Origin: CAISIP01 sp039934375
GTDB taxonomy: Bacteria; Pseudomonadota; Gammaproteobacteria; Burkholderiales; Burkholderiaceae_C
Assembly: GCA_039934375.1 (NCBI GenBank)
Contig: JBDTMH010000079.1
Coordinates: 1-16,849 of the forward strand
Reading direction: 5' to 3'
DNA length: 16,849 nucleotides
Shown here: positions 1 to 7,257 of the stretch, in pieces
Position numbering within the stretch: the stretch's first letter is position 1
Layout: each line of letters starts with the position of its first letter
Made by a program: the position numbers and the translations under genes
Notes under the pieces: model-generated
What the model was told of the DNA's origin: nothing
Database searches by the model: none
What the model saw: the letters and a program-made list of their open reading frames with translations, nothing else

Positions 1-230
1 AGATTCGCCATCCCGGCCGTGTCAGTGGAACAGGCCTTGTCAACCCTGACTTCGCCGCCTTCGCAAGAGCCTTTGGTGGACATGGCGAATGTGTCACACG
101 CACAGAAGACTTTGCACCTGCATTCGAGCGGGCTCGTGCCTGCGGAAAACTGGCCGTGCTCGAACTGCAGATTGATCCCGAGAGTATTTGCTTCAACATG
201 CCTCCCCTTGGCGAGTTGGGCAAGCCCTGA
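1..230 (+). CDS. Thiamine-diphosphate-dependent enzyme, acetolactate-synthase superfamily (C-terminal fragment)
   Basis: The open frame enters from the left edge (codons in register with base 3) and stops at TGA 228-230, giving 75 visible residues. They read ..PGRVSGTGLVNPDFAAFA.. then ARAFGGHGE, a TEDFAPAFERA stretch and LAVLELQIDPE. This is the usual end of the C-terminal TPP-binding domain in acetolactate synthase, benzoylformate decarboxylase and related enzymes: NPDF, then A-x-GG-x-G, then a helix and a VLEL-x-ID-P strand. Such enzymes decarboxylate or carboligate 2-oxo acids in the cytoplasm. The catalytic Glu and the GDG metal motif lie outside the window, so the reaction cannot be assigned. 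The aminotransferase follows 32 bases downstream on the same strand, suggesting a shared transcript and a joint role in 2-oxo acid or amino acid metabolism. Confidence 0.75.
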   Translation, partial: IRHPGRVSGTGLVNPDFAAFARAFGGHGECVTRTEDFAPAFERARACGKLAVLELQIDPESICFNMPPLGELGKP

Positions 231-262
231 GCGGCTTTACATTGCCCATATTCCACGCCACC

Positions 263-1465
263 ATGCCATCCCTCAATCAGGAACTCGAGCGCTTCAAGCC
301 TTCCGCAATCTCCGAGATGTTCTCGCTTGCCAGCCGGTTGAAGGCGCAGGGCCGAGACATTGTCGATCTGACGATTGGCGAGCCTGAATTCAAGACACCT
401 GAACACATCAAGAGCGCTGCGATCGCAGCGATCAATGCCGACGTGACCAAGTACACGGGTTCAAGCGGCAACGCGGAACTGCGAGCAGCGATTTGCGCCA
501 AATTCGAGCGGGACAATGATCTTGTTTTTCACAGTGATCAGATCCTGGTGGACAGCGGCGTCAAGCCCTTGCTGTTTCACGCCATGAAGGCGATGCTCAA
601 TGAGGGCGATGAGGTGATCCTGCCAACACCGTGCTGGACCTCGTACCCTGGCATGGTCGTGCTGGCAGGCGCAAAACCGGTCTATGTGTCGTGTTCCCGG
701 GAGGCGGGCTTCAAGTTGCAGGCCGCTGATCTGGAGCGCGCCATTACGCCTTCGACGAAGATGCTGCTGCTCAATTCACCGAGCAACCCGACCGGGGCCA
801 CGTACAACGCGGCCGAGATGCGCGCCCTGACGGATGTGCTTTTGCGCCATCCCGATATCTGGGTGATGGCGGACGACATATACGAGCATATTGTTTGTGG
901 TGATTTCAGGTTTGCCACGCCGGCGCAGGTTGAACCCAAACTCTATGACCGCACATTGACGCTCAACGGCGTTTCCAAGGCCTATTCAATGACGGGTTGG
1001 CGGATTGGTTATGCAGGGGGGCCGCAGCGCCTGATCCAGGCGATCCTGCAGGTCATGTCGCAAAGCACCGGTTGTGCTTGCTCCGTGAGCCAGGCTGCCG
1101 CGATTGCCGCGCTAAACGGACCCCAGGCATTCTTGCGGGAGTGGGCCGACAGCTACGAAAAGCGCCGGAACTTTCTTGTTGCGGGGCTGCGTAACGCGCC
1201 GGGCCTTGCGTGCAATGTGCCCGAAGGTGCCTTCTACCTCTTCCCGTCATGCGCGGAATTGATCGGCAAGGTCACGCCGCAAGGCCAGACTATTGCGTCG
1301 AGCGCCGATTTCGTCCGATTTCTGTTGCAGGAGCATGGCGTCGCCGTAGTGCCCGGAAGCGCATTCGAGTATGACCCCCATTTCCGGATTTCTTATGCTG
1401 TGTCACAGCACGTGCTTGACCAGGCGTGCGAGCGTATGGAGCGCGCATGCCGGGCTCTGACCTGA
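263..1465 (+). CDS. Pyridoxal-phosphate aminotransferase, class I (aspartate aminotransferase Ib-like)
   Basis: A 400-residue PLP enzyme that moves an amino group between an amino acid and a 2-oxo acid in the cytoplasm. Visible landmarks are the N-terminal DLTIGEPEF segment, the substrate-region YTGSSGNAELR, SNPTG at about residues 174-178 (its Asn contacts the cofactor), DDIYEH at about 210, and the Schiff-base lysine K239 in NGVSKAYSMTGWRIGY. Arg in HFRISYA near the C-terminus would bind the substrate alpha-carboxylate. Length and the K239 context fit subgroup Ib aspartate aminotransferases, but relatives in this group act on many amino acids, so specificity is open. ATG 263 is chosen because it gives the family's usual N-terminus. 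An in-frame TTG at 188 would overlap the upstream gene and add 25 unrelated residues. No clear Shine-Dalgarno is visible, so coupling to the upstream TPP gene is plausible. Confidence 0.88.
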   Translation: MPSLNQELERFKPSAISEMFSLASRLKAQGRDIVDLTIGEPEFKTPEHIKSAAIAAINADVTKYTGSSGNAELRAAICAKFERDNDLVFHSDQILVDSGVKPLLFHAMKAMLNEGDEVILPTPCWTSYPGMVVLAGAKPVYVSCSREAGFKLQAADLERAITPSTKMLLLNSPSNPTGATYNAAEMRALTDVLLRHPDIWVMADDIYEHIVCGDFRFATPAQVEPKLYDRTLTLNGVSKAYSMTGWRIGYAGGPQRLIQAILQVMSQSTGCACSVSQAAAIAALNGPQAFLREWADSYEKRRNFLVAGLRNAPGLACNVPEGAFYLFPSCAELIGKVTPQGQTIASSADFVRFLLQEHGVAVVPGSAFEYDPHFRISYAVSQHVLDQACERMERACRALT

Positions 1466-1466
1466 C

Positions 1467-1496
1467 GTCGGCCCGATGGCCCGTGACACGGCCGAC
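1467..1496 (+). terminator. Possible terminator hairpin after the aminotransferase
   Basis: GTCGGCC (1467-1473) and GGCCGAC (1490-1496) form a perfect 7-bp stem with a 16-base loop, starting one base after the aminotransferase stop codon. A loosely T-rich tract (TTGCTTGTAAT) follows instead of a clean U run, so intrinsic termination would be inefficient. A possible LysR promoter overlaps it: GTGACA (1483-1488), a short 15-base spacer, and TAATAT (1504-1509). Both readings rest on inspection only. Confidence 0.35.
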
Positions 1497-1624
1497 TTGC
1501 TTGTAATATGCTGGACCCCGTTTCACGCGCGACAACAAACCCGGTCACCGATTGCGGGTCGGGCGAAAATGACTCTGGCCTAGAATCACCAGGAAAGATT
1601 CGAACTCCAGAGTACCCACATTTT

Positions 1625-2533
1625 GTGATTCGCCGCCGCCTCCCGCCGTTTGCTGCATTGCGTGCCTTCGAGGCTGCTGCCAGGTATGGCAACTTCAAAA
1701 AGGCTGCCGAAGACCTGTGTCTTTCCGCTTCTGCCATCAGCCACCAGGTTCGATCGCTGGAAGAGTTCCTCGGTCTCAAACTGTTCAATCGCGACAGTGG
1801 AAAACCGGTGCTCACGACCTCGGGTATGGCCTACCTGGAGAGTATCAATGACGTGTTTGACCGGCTGGACGCGGCGACGAATCGGCTGGCGGTGCGAGGT
1901 GATCGCAGAGAGCTTGTGATCAATGTCTCGCCATCGCTGCTGTCGTGCTGGTTGCTGGCGCGACTGCCCACCTACAAGGCATCAAACCCGGACGTCGATA
2001 TCAAGTTCCTCGGTTCCTATCAGCCGCTTGAGTTTGGTGCGGGTGACATCGATATGGCGATACGTTACGGCAGCGGTGAATGGCAGGGCGTTCGCAGCGT
2101 CTTCCTGATGCATGACGAATTGTTCCTGGTAACGAGTCCCGAAATGGCGAAAAGACTGCCACCGCTGGACCGTATCGAGGAACTCAAGGAGTTCACATTC
2201 ATCTACTGTGCCCAGCATCTCGACGAATGGCAACAATGGGCCGGAATGGCCAGTTTTCCGATCGACAAGATCAAGTCCCGTCTGGAATTTGAAAGTCGAT
2301 CCCTGGTGCTGGAAGCAGTGGCTGGCGGACTGGGCATTGCGATCGGTCGAATGCCTTCGGCGCTCACCTTTCTGGAGAGTGGCAAGATTTGCGCGCCGTA
2401 CCCGTTGCGACTAAGAACGCAGGCCGCGTATTACCTGGTCTACCCGGAGCACCATGAACAATATGCCAACGTCAAGAGTTTCCAGGCGTGGCTGCTCGAT
2501 GAAAGCCAAGTCTTCGATGGCTTGATCACCTAG
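1625..2533 (+). CDS. LysR-family transcriptional regulator (GcvA-like)
   Basis: From GTG 1625 the protein is 302 residues, the normal LysR length. Residues 6-60 are the winged helix-turn-helix: LPPFAALRAFEAAARYGNF, then AAEDLCLSASAISHQVRSLE (recognition helix around SASAISHQVRSLE), then GLKLFNR. The remainder is the periplasmic-binding-protein-like effector domain, ending in a typical YYLVYPEHHE..FQAWL segment. The RRLPPFAALRAFEAAAR opening is characteristic of the GcvA subgroup. ATG 1508 would add 39 residues that do not resemble the family, so the GTG is preferred; only a weak GAG lies ahead of it. LysR proteins usually control adjacent or divergent genes. Here it converges on the MttB homologue with a 23-bp gap and is the only regulator in the window, so it is the best candidate for the TTCA-N8-TGAA elements. 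That link is inference. Confidence 0.88.
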   Translation: MIRRRLPPFAALRAFEAAARYGNFKKAAEDLCLSASAISHQVRSLEEFLGLKLFNRDSGKPVLTTSGMAYLESINDVFDRLDAATNRLAVRGDRRELVINVSPSLLSCWLLARLPTYKASNPDVDIKFLGSYQPLEFGAGDIDMAIRYGSGEWQGVRSVFLMHDELFLVTSPEMAKRLPPLDRIEELKEFTFIYCAQHLDEWQQWAGMASFPIDKIKSRLEFESRSLVLEAVAGGLGIAIGRMPSALTFLESGKICAPYPLRLRTQAAYYLVYPEHHEQYANVKSFQAWLLDESQVFDGLIT

Positions 2534-2556
2534 GCACAGCACGGCGAAGGCCGACA

Positions 2557-4077
2557 TCAACCTGCGCTGTGGATTTCCCGCTTGCGCCGCGCAACAAAAT
2601 CCTGCAGCGCGTCCTTCTTGGCCACATCCAGTTTAGGCGCCTCGTAGTTGCCGAGCATTTTTTTCCAGATCGCCGCCGATCGTTGGGTCGCATCGAGTGA
2701 GCCTCGCTCGGCCCAGGTTTCAAAATTCGACCAGTCGGACACCAAAGGTGAGTAGAACGCGTTTCGATAACGTTCCAGTGTATGGGCGGTGCCGAAGAAG
2801 TGGCCACCCGGGCCCACTTGCCGGATGGACTCCAAGCCGATCTCCGCCTCATTGATTTTCGGCGGGTTCAGCCATGCCGTCATCAGCCCGAGCATCTCGA
2901 GGTCGAGAATGAATTTTTCGTAGGAACAGACCAGACCGCCTTCCAGCCAGCCGGCGCCATGGTTGAATACGCTGGCGTGCCCGGTCATCGCACCCCACAG
3001 GGACATCATGGACTCATATGCGGCCTGGGCGTCCGGCGCGTTCGACGCGTTGACGTTGGAGGAGCGCCAGGGCAAACCGTAGTACCGTGCCAGTTGCCCC
3101 GTCGCCTGCGCGCCGAACGTGAATTCGGGTGTACCGAACGCCGGGGAGCCGGTACGCATATCGGCGTTGCAGATGAATCCGCCGTAAATATAGGGCGCGC
3201 CGGGCCGCACTGCCTGCACCAGCGCGCATGCGGCAAGTGTCTCGGCGGTCTGCAGCGTGAGGGCTCCCGCGACGGTTGCCGGGGCCATTGCGCCGGCAAG
3301 TGCAAATGGGGTGACCGTGATCGGCTGCCCCAGCCGTGCGAACTCAATCACGCCTTGCGCGATTTCGCCATCCAGAACCAACGGCGTGTTGGTGTTGGTG
3401 TTAAGGAAGAACACCGGGTCGGCGGCCAGTTGTTCCTCTGTTTCTCCATACCATAACTTCGCCATCTCGATGGCGTCACGCGCCCGGTGGCGTCCCACGG
3501 TGAGCGGTTTCCAGGGTTTGTCGGAGAGCAGGCAGCAGGCCAGGTAGTAGTCGAGGTAACGGGATTGCGGCGGCAAGTCCTGCGCCTCGACACAGGTTCC
3601 TCCCATGATTTGCAGCACATCCGACATGGCGGTGAGTTTGAGGAAGTTCTGCTGATCCTCGAACGTGCCGTAACGCCTGCCTCGCTCGAGATCCGAAACA
3701 AAGGGCGGTCCTCCGACGGCGGTCAAGGCGAAATGCCCTTGTCCCATCGTCAACCGTTTTGCCGGGTCCAGGCCGCGCACGCTCACGGTAGGTGGCGCCT
3801 TCTTCACCAGTTCCATCACCAGGCCGGCGTCGAACTTGACGTGTTCGGACGGCTCATCCACCCGAAAACCTGCCTCGCGCAGAATGCTTCTTGCTTCGCC
3901 ATCCTGGATGCGCATGCCTACGTCTTCGAGCACGGTCATGGCGGAACGATGAATCAGCTCTATCTCGTCTGGCGAGAGTGGCTCGATCGGCGCATACGGG
4001 TAGCGAAGGTCGCGCCAGGGCGCCGCGGCAAGTTCCTGCGCCGGTTTGGAACGCTTGCGCCGGGTGTTTTCGCTCAT
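2557..4077 (-). CDS. MttB-superfamily (trimethylamine methyltransferase family) protein, non-pyrrolysine type
   Basis: A 506-residue cytoplasmic protein. The family signature is visible in order: PLSPDEIELIHRSAMTVLEDVGMRI near residue 33, GGPPFVSDLERGRRYGTFED, NTNTNTPLVLD, the TIM-barrel run PITVTPFALAGAMAPAT followed by VAGALTLQTAETLA, then PGAPYIYGGFICNADMRTGS and a C-terminal GPGGHFFGTAHTLERYR. Known members move a methyl group from a quaternary or tertiary amine to a corrinoid protein; MttB uses pyrrolysine, while MtgB-type homologues act on glycine betaine and similar compounds without it. There is no internal stop, hence no encoded pyrrolysine. No corrinoid partner is in the window. ATG 4077 has AAGGA 8 bases upstream, and that site lies in a potential hairpin (4081-4109). 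It is divergent from the PrpD gene across a shared control region. The substrate is unknown; a betaine-type compound is the family-based guess. Confidence 0.85.
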   Translation of the reverse strand: MSENTRRKRSKPAQELAAAPWRDLRYPYAPIEPLSPDEIELIHRSAMTVLEDVGMRIQDGEARSILREAGFRVDEPSEHVKFDAGLVMELVKKAPPTVSVRGLDPAKRLTMGQGHFALTAVGGPPFVSDLERGRRYGTFEDQQNFLKLTAMSDVLQIMGGTCVEAQDLPPQSRYLDYYLACCLLSDKPWKPLTVGRHRARDAIEMAKLWYGETEEQLAADPVFFLNTNTNTPLVLDGEIAQGVIEFARLGQPITVTPFALAGAMAPATVAGALTLQTAETLAACALVQAVRPGAPYIYGGFICNADMRTGSPAFGTPEFTFGAQATGQLARYYGLPWRSSNVNASNAPDAQAAYESMMSLWGAMTGHASVFNHGAGWLEGGLVCSYEKFILDLEMLGLMTAWLNPPKINEAEIGLESIRQVGPGGHFFGTAHTLERYRNAFYSPLVSDWSNFETWAERGSLDATQRSAAIWKKMLGNYEAPKLDVAKKDALQDFVARRKREIHSAG

Positions 4078-4080
4078 CGT

Positions 4081-4109
4081 GGGTTTCCTTGGTCCAAGAA
4101 GGGCAACCC
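4081..4109 (-). promoter_or_regulatory. Hairpin enclosing the ribosome-binding site of the MttB homologue
   Basis: Read as mRNA (minus strand), the leader has GGGTT, two unpaired bases, CCTT, an 8-base loop, AAGG, one unpaired base, AACCC, then ACG and the ATG. GGGTT pairs with AACCC and CCTT with AAGG, giving nine base pairs around a small internal loop. The AAGG of the Shine-Dalgarno is inside the stem, so the structure could limit initiation. Base pairing is seen in the sequence; a regulatory role is inference. Confidence 0.4.
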
Positions 4110-4128
4110 TACCAGAGCGACTTCAGCA

Positions 4129-4160
4129 CAACAAACGAAAACTATTCATTGGCAGTTGAA
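4129..4160 (-). promoter_or_regulatory. Promoter/operator of the MttB homologue: TTCA-N8-TGAA palindrome plus -10-like box
   Basis: On the minus strand the order is TTCA (4160-4157), eight bases, TGAA (4148-4145), then TAGTTT (4144-4139) as a -10-like box, continuing into TTTCGTTTGT. The palindrome arms extend to six perfect bases each: TATTCA at 4143-4148 and TGAATA at 4157-4162. No recognisable -35 hexamer sits at normal spacing, which fits an activator-dependent promoter. A start near 4132 would give a leader of about 55 bases. The same arrangement occurs in mirror image for the PrpD gene and again upstream of the importer operon. Confidence 0.55.
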
Positions 4161-4202
4161 TAATGTGGGCTTGCGGCAATGCCATGTTGGGCAATAACTT
4201 TG

Positions 4203-4235
4203 TTCATGCTGGCGTGAATACTTTTCGTTTGTCGT
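4203..4235 (+). promoter_or_regulatory. Promoter/operator of the PrpD gene: mirror copy of the TTCA-N8-TGAA element
   Basis: TTCA (4203-4206), eight bases, TGAA (4215-4218), TACTTT (4219-4224) as a -10-like box, then TCGTTTGTCGT. This is the mirror image of the element at 4129-4160: bases 4128-4148 and 4215-4235 are inverted repeats matching at 19 of 21 positions, centred near 4181. The N8 spacers show no match between the two copies while the arms and flanks are kept. A start near 4231 would leave a leader of about 105 bases before ATG 4336. Confidence 0.55.
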
Positions 4236-4335
4236 GGCGCCTGCCGAGCCGCAATATGCGCACTGAATCGAGCCGGGGAGCGCCTGTTTGTACTGTTTCG
4301 ACGCATCCATTTATCAGATTCAATGAGGAGCCACA

Positions 4336-5772
4336 ATGGCCACGAGCTTTTCCGATTTTGTTCACCGGCTGCGTTACGAAGATTTGCCAGCCGAAGTCCT
4401 GGCGGTGTTGCGCCGCAGCGTGCTCGATACGATGGGCGTTGCCATCGTCGGCAGTTCCACAGACATGTCCGCAAAGGCGCGGCTCTTCGCGCGGCGGTTC
4501 TGGGCATCCGGGGATGGTGCGCCGTCCGCGCGTATCCTGTTCGATGGCCACCTGGCCAGCCCGGCCGGCGCCGCCATGGCGGGCGCCTTCACCATTGACT
4601 CGATTGACGCCCATGACGGTTATTCAGCGGTCAAGGGCCATGCAGGGTCGGCGATTTTCCCTGGTGTGATCGCCGTCGTCGACATGCTGCGGGCGAGTGG
4701 TCGTGAGGTGGATGGCCGTGCGTTCATCACAGCGCTCGCCGTTGGTTACGAGGTGGCGTATCGCAGTGGTTTGACGCTGCATGCGACGACGTCGGACTAC
4801 CACACCTCGGGTGCCTGGACCGCGGTCGGCGTGGCCGCGGCAACGGCCAAACTGCTCGGCCTCGATGCTGAAGGCATTCGCCAGGCCGCAGGTATAGCCG
4901 AGTACCACGGGCCGCGCAGCCAGATGATGCGTTGCATTGATTTTCCCTCCATGGTGCGTGATGGCGTGGGCTGGGGCGCACCGACGGGTGTCTCCAGTGC
5001 GCTGCTCGCGCAACTCGGGTTCACGGGTGCTCCTGCGATCACGGCGGAGGGTGAACAGGCAGCGCCGTTCTGGTCTGACCTGGGTCAGCGGTGGGAGATC
5101 AACAACACCCACTACAAGCCTTACCCGGTCTGCCGATGGGCGCATTCTTCGATTGACGCGGCGGCCGATCTGATGCGTGAGAACAAGCTCACCAGCGGCG
5201 ATGTGGCGCGTGTGCGGATTCAGACGTTCCACTACGCCACGCGACTCGCAGGGCACGCGCCGCAATCGCTGGATGAAATCACCTATTCGATTGCATTTCC
5301 TGTGGCGGTCATGATCGTGCGCGGCAAGATCGGCGTCGATGAACTTGACCCGGCAATTCTTCAGGACGAGGAGGTCCGGCGCATCAGCCACTCGATCGAA
5401 CTGGTCGAGACCGAGCATTACACCAAGATCAGCACGCGGTTGCGTTGGGCCGACGTCACGTTGTACCTGAAAGACGGTCGTGTCATCCAGTCCGATCCAC
5501 GAACCCCGCGTGGAGACCCGGAGATGCCACTGTCCGATGTCGAGATATCGGGCAAATACCATCGTTTTGCCGACCCGTTGATCGGGCCAGCCCGCGCCGA
5601 CCAGATCGAGGAACTCAGCGGCGTGATCGACTACCGCAACGGTGCGTTCGAGCGCTGGTTGAGCCTGGTACACATGCCCACGGGCGGTTCGACGAACTCG
5701 ACCAGCGTCGACGGATCACCGGCAAAGCAACACCCCCAGGGCGCCAAGAATCCGGGTTTGCCGGTGCAGTGA
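4336..5772 (+). CDS. MmgE/PrpD family protein
   Basis: A 478-residue cytoplasmic protein of the 2-methylcitrate dehydratase/cis-aconitate decarboxylase superfamily. Members add or remove water or CO2 on small polycarboxylates, but most paralogues in proteobacteria have no known substrate. Family marks are an all-helical N-terminus (LPAEVLAVLRRSVLDTMGV), DAHD at 91-94, KGHAGSAIFPG at 100-110, the HTSGAWTAVGVAAATAKLLGL helix near 155, and HYKPYPVCRWAH with K261. The C-terminal RGDPEMPLSD segment, then KYHRFADPLIG, closes the fold. The last 30 or so residues are a Ser/Thr/Gly/Pro-rich tail beyond the usual end of the family. GAGGAG (4325-4330) lies five bases before ATG 4336 and fixes the start. 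It is divergent from the MttB homologue and shares its regulatory element, which suggests a joint catabolic task, not propionate metabolism, as no PrpB or PrpC is nearby. Confidence 0.88.
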   Translation: MATSFSDFVHRLRYEDLPAEVLAVLRRSVLDTMGVAIVGSSTDMSAKARLFARRFWASGDGAPSARILFDGHLASPAGAAMAGAFTIDSIDAHDGYSAVKGHAGSAIFPGVIAVVDMLRASGREVDGRAFITALAVGYEVAYRSGLTLHATTSDYHTSGAWTAVGVAAATAKLLGLDAEGIRQAAGIAEYHGPRSQMMRCIDFPSMVRDGVGWGAPTGVSSALLAQLGFTGAPAITAEGEQAAPFWSDLGQRWEINNTHYKPYPVCRWAHSSIDAAADLMRENKLTSGDVARVRIQTFHYATRLAGHAPQSLDEITYSIAFPVAVMIVRGKIGVDELDPAILQDEEVRRISHSIELVETEHYTKISTRLRWADVTLYLKDGRVIQSDPRTPRGDPEMPLSDVEISGKYHRFADPLIGPARADQIEELSGVIDYRNGAFERWLSLVHMPTGGSTNSTSVDGSPAKQHPQGAKNPGLPVQ

Positions 5773-5824
5773 GCCGTCTGGCCGTTCCCCAAGGCGAACA
5801 GCATCGCAGCGCCGCCAGATTGGC

Positions 5825-7075
5825 TCATCGGCTTCGCGCCCGAGCCTCCAGTGAGGGTTGATCCAAGGCCAGGATCTCGGCCGCCGCGTCGGCCAGAACC
5901 TGGCAACCGAGCACGATGTCGTCGACCTTGGTGTCTTCGGACCAGTGATGACTGACGCCGCCGATGCTCGGCACGAACAGCATGCCTGACGGTACGCGCT
6001 CCGCGAGCACCTGCGCGTCGTGGCCCGCGCCGCTCGGCATGCGGGCATGCAAGCCCGGGACGCGCCGCTCGGCCGCCTGCTCGATCGCGTTCTGCAAACT
6101 GTTGTCCATCGACTGCGGCACCGTTCGTGCCTGTGCAGCGATCGCCACGCGACATGGACCTCGGTTGGCTTGGGCCACAAGCGACTCCAGTTCCTCGGTC
6201 AGGCGGGCGAGCCTTGCGGGATCGGTATCACGGAACTGAAACACCATGTCCGCGCCGCCCGGGACGATGGAGGGCGCACCGGGGTCCAGGGTGATCTTTC
6301 CGGTGGTCCAGACAGTGCGCGGACCCGCAAGCTGCGGGAAACGGTCATAGACTTCTGACGCGAACCGAACCAGGGCAACACCGGCATCCTTGCGAACCGC
6401 CATGCGGGTGGTTCCGGCGTGGTTCTGCACACCCTCGAAAACGATCCGGAAAGTGTGGCTGCCGACGATTGCGGTCACGACACCTATGCGCAGATTGTTG
6501 TCTTCCAGGTACGCTCCCTGCTCGATATGCGCTTCCACGTAGCCCAGGGTGCGACCCGGATCGATGAGCGCCCGTTGGCGCCCCGCCAATCCGGCACGAT
6601 CGAGCGCAATTCGCAATGGTGTTCCGTCGTCACGGCCCGTGCAACCGTCGATTTCCGCTTCGGGCAAGAGGCCGCAGAATGAGCGGCTGCCCAGAAACGA
6701 GCCGAAATAACCTTCTTCATCCGCCCAGGATGCGACGTCGATTCCGTGACCCAGGGTCCGCGCCACTTCCAGGCCGTAGATCACGCCCATTGCGCCATCC
6801 AGCCAACCCGCATGGGGCTGTGTTTCGCTATGACTGCCGATCAACAGCTTTCGGCCGGGCGCCTTGTCTCGGCCAATCACATTTCCGATGCCGTCGATAT
6901 CCGCTGCCAGTCCGGCATCGGAAAACCGGGCGGCGAGCCAGTGGCGCGATTCGACATCTTGCGGCGAGAACGTCGGGCGATGGACGCCGGTCTTGTACAG
7001 CCCGAACTGACGCAGGGCATGCAGATCCTCCAGCAATCTGGCGCTGTTGATTTGTGGCCCGTCAATCTGGGTCAT
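5825..7075 (-). CDS. Zn-dependent amidohydrolase, hydantoinase/carbamoylase (M20) family
   Basis: From ATG 7075 the protein has 416 residues, typical of N-carbamoyl-amino-acid hydrolases, beta-ureidopropionases and allantoate amidohydrolases, which cleave a C-N bond using a pair of divalent metals. Expected metal ligands are present: H82 in GSHSE, D93 in WLDGAMG, E120/E121 in SWADEEGYFGS, H183 in AHIEQG and H376 in GVSHHWSED. The lid-domain motif HAGTTRMAVRKDA is also intact. The residue after His in the first motif is Glu (HSE), where carbamoylases usually have Asp (HxD), which may mark a subfamily. ATG 7075 has GAAAG upstream; ATG 7093 would add six residues, and the open frame continues to 7195 with no support. 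It converges with the PrpD gene (52-bp gap) and lies 182 bases beyond the importer operon, so it probably has its own promoter. Substrate not assignable. Confidence 0.87.
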   Translation of the reverse strand: MTQIDGPQINSARLLEDLHALRQFGLYKTGVHRPTFSPQDVESRHWLAARFSDAGLAADIDGIGNVIGRDKAPGRKLLIGSHSETQPHAGWLDGAMGVIYGLEVARTLGHGIDVASWADEEGYFGSFLGSRSFCGLLPEAEIDGCTGRDDGTPLRIALDRAGLAGRQRALIDPGRTLGYVEAHIEQGAYLEDNNLRIGVVTAIVGSHTFRIVFEGVQNHAGTTRMAVRKDAGVALVRFASEVYDRFPQLAGPRTVWTTGKITLDPGAPSIVPGGADMVFQFRDTDPARLARLTEELESLVAQANRGPCRVAIAAQARTVPQSMDNSLQNAIEQAAERRVPGLHARMPSGAGHDAQVLAERVPSGMLFVPSIGGVSHHWSEDTKVDDIVLGCQVLADAAAEILALDQPSLEARARSR

Positions 7076-7082
7076 CGTTGCT

Positions 7083-7098
7083 TTCAATGGCATGTGAA
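7083..7098 (-). promoter_or_regulatory. TTCA-N8-TGAA palindrome at the amidohydrolase start
   Basis: TTCA (7083-7086), eight bases, TGAA (7095-7098), 7 bases ahead of ATG 7075. It has the same arms and spacing as the three promoter copies but lacks the adjoining TA-N2-TT box, so it could be a repressor or roadblock site, or chance. About 50 bases further upstream, minus-strand ATTGGCAGTTG (7144-7154) repeats exactly an 11-base stretch found at 4148-4158 in the MttB/PrpD control region. Confidence 0.35.
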
Positions 7099-7197
7099 TC
7101 CAAGTCTGCAATGATGTTAGCCCAACTTGGTCCATTGTCACTACAACTGCCAATTGGACCGGTAGCCGAGCGTGGCCCTGCGGCACGTACTGCAAAT

Positions 7198-7231
7198 GTG
7201 GATTGCTGCGCTAGTTTCCAGATCAATCCAC
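7198..7231. other. Perfect 8-bp inverted repeat between the FAD oxidase and the amidohydrolase
   Basis: GTGGATTG (7198-7205) and CAATCCAC (7224-7231) are exact reverse complements around an 18-base loop. In the leftward transcript it lies about 25 bases after the FAD oxidase stop and is followed only by ATTTGC, so it could be a weak or Rho-assisted terminator, an mRNA-stabilising hairpin, or an operator for the amidohydrolase. The remaining gap to 7075 contains the ATTGGCAGTTG repeat and the 7083-7098 palindrome; no further gene is visible. Confidence 0.4.
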
Positions 7232-7257
7232 CACCGGTCCCCGCATGAAACCGGCCC

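Noticed and set aside
19..387. 122-residue plus-strand frame at the left edge
   Set aside because: It overlaps both the TPP-enzyme C-terminus (frame from base 3) and the aminotransferase start, which carry recognisable motifs; this frame has none.
1508..1624. Upstream ATG extension of the LysR protein
   Set aside because: The 39 added residues resemble no LysR N-terminus, and ATG 1508 falls within a possible -10 box; GTG 1625 gives the standard start.
5771..5824. Possible bidirectional terminator between the PrpD and amidohydrolase genes
   Set aside because: AGCC-N-TCTGGC and GCCAGA-N2-GGCT pair imperfectly across a loop of about 30 bases with no T run; too weak to list.
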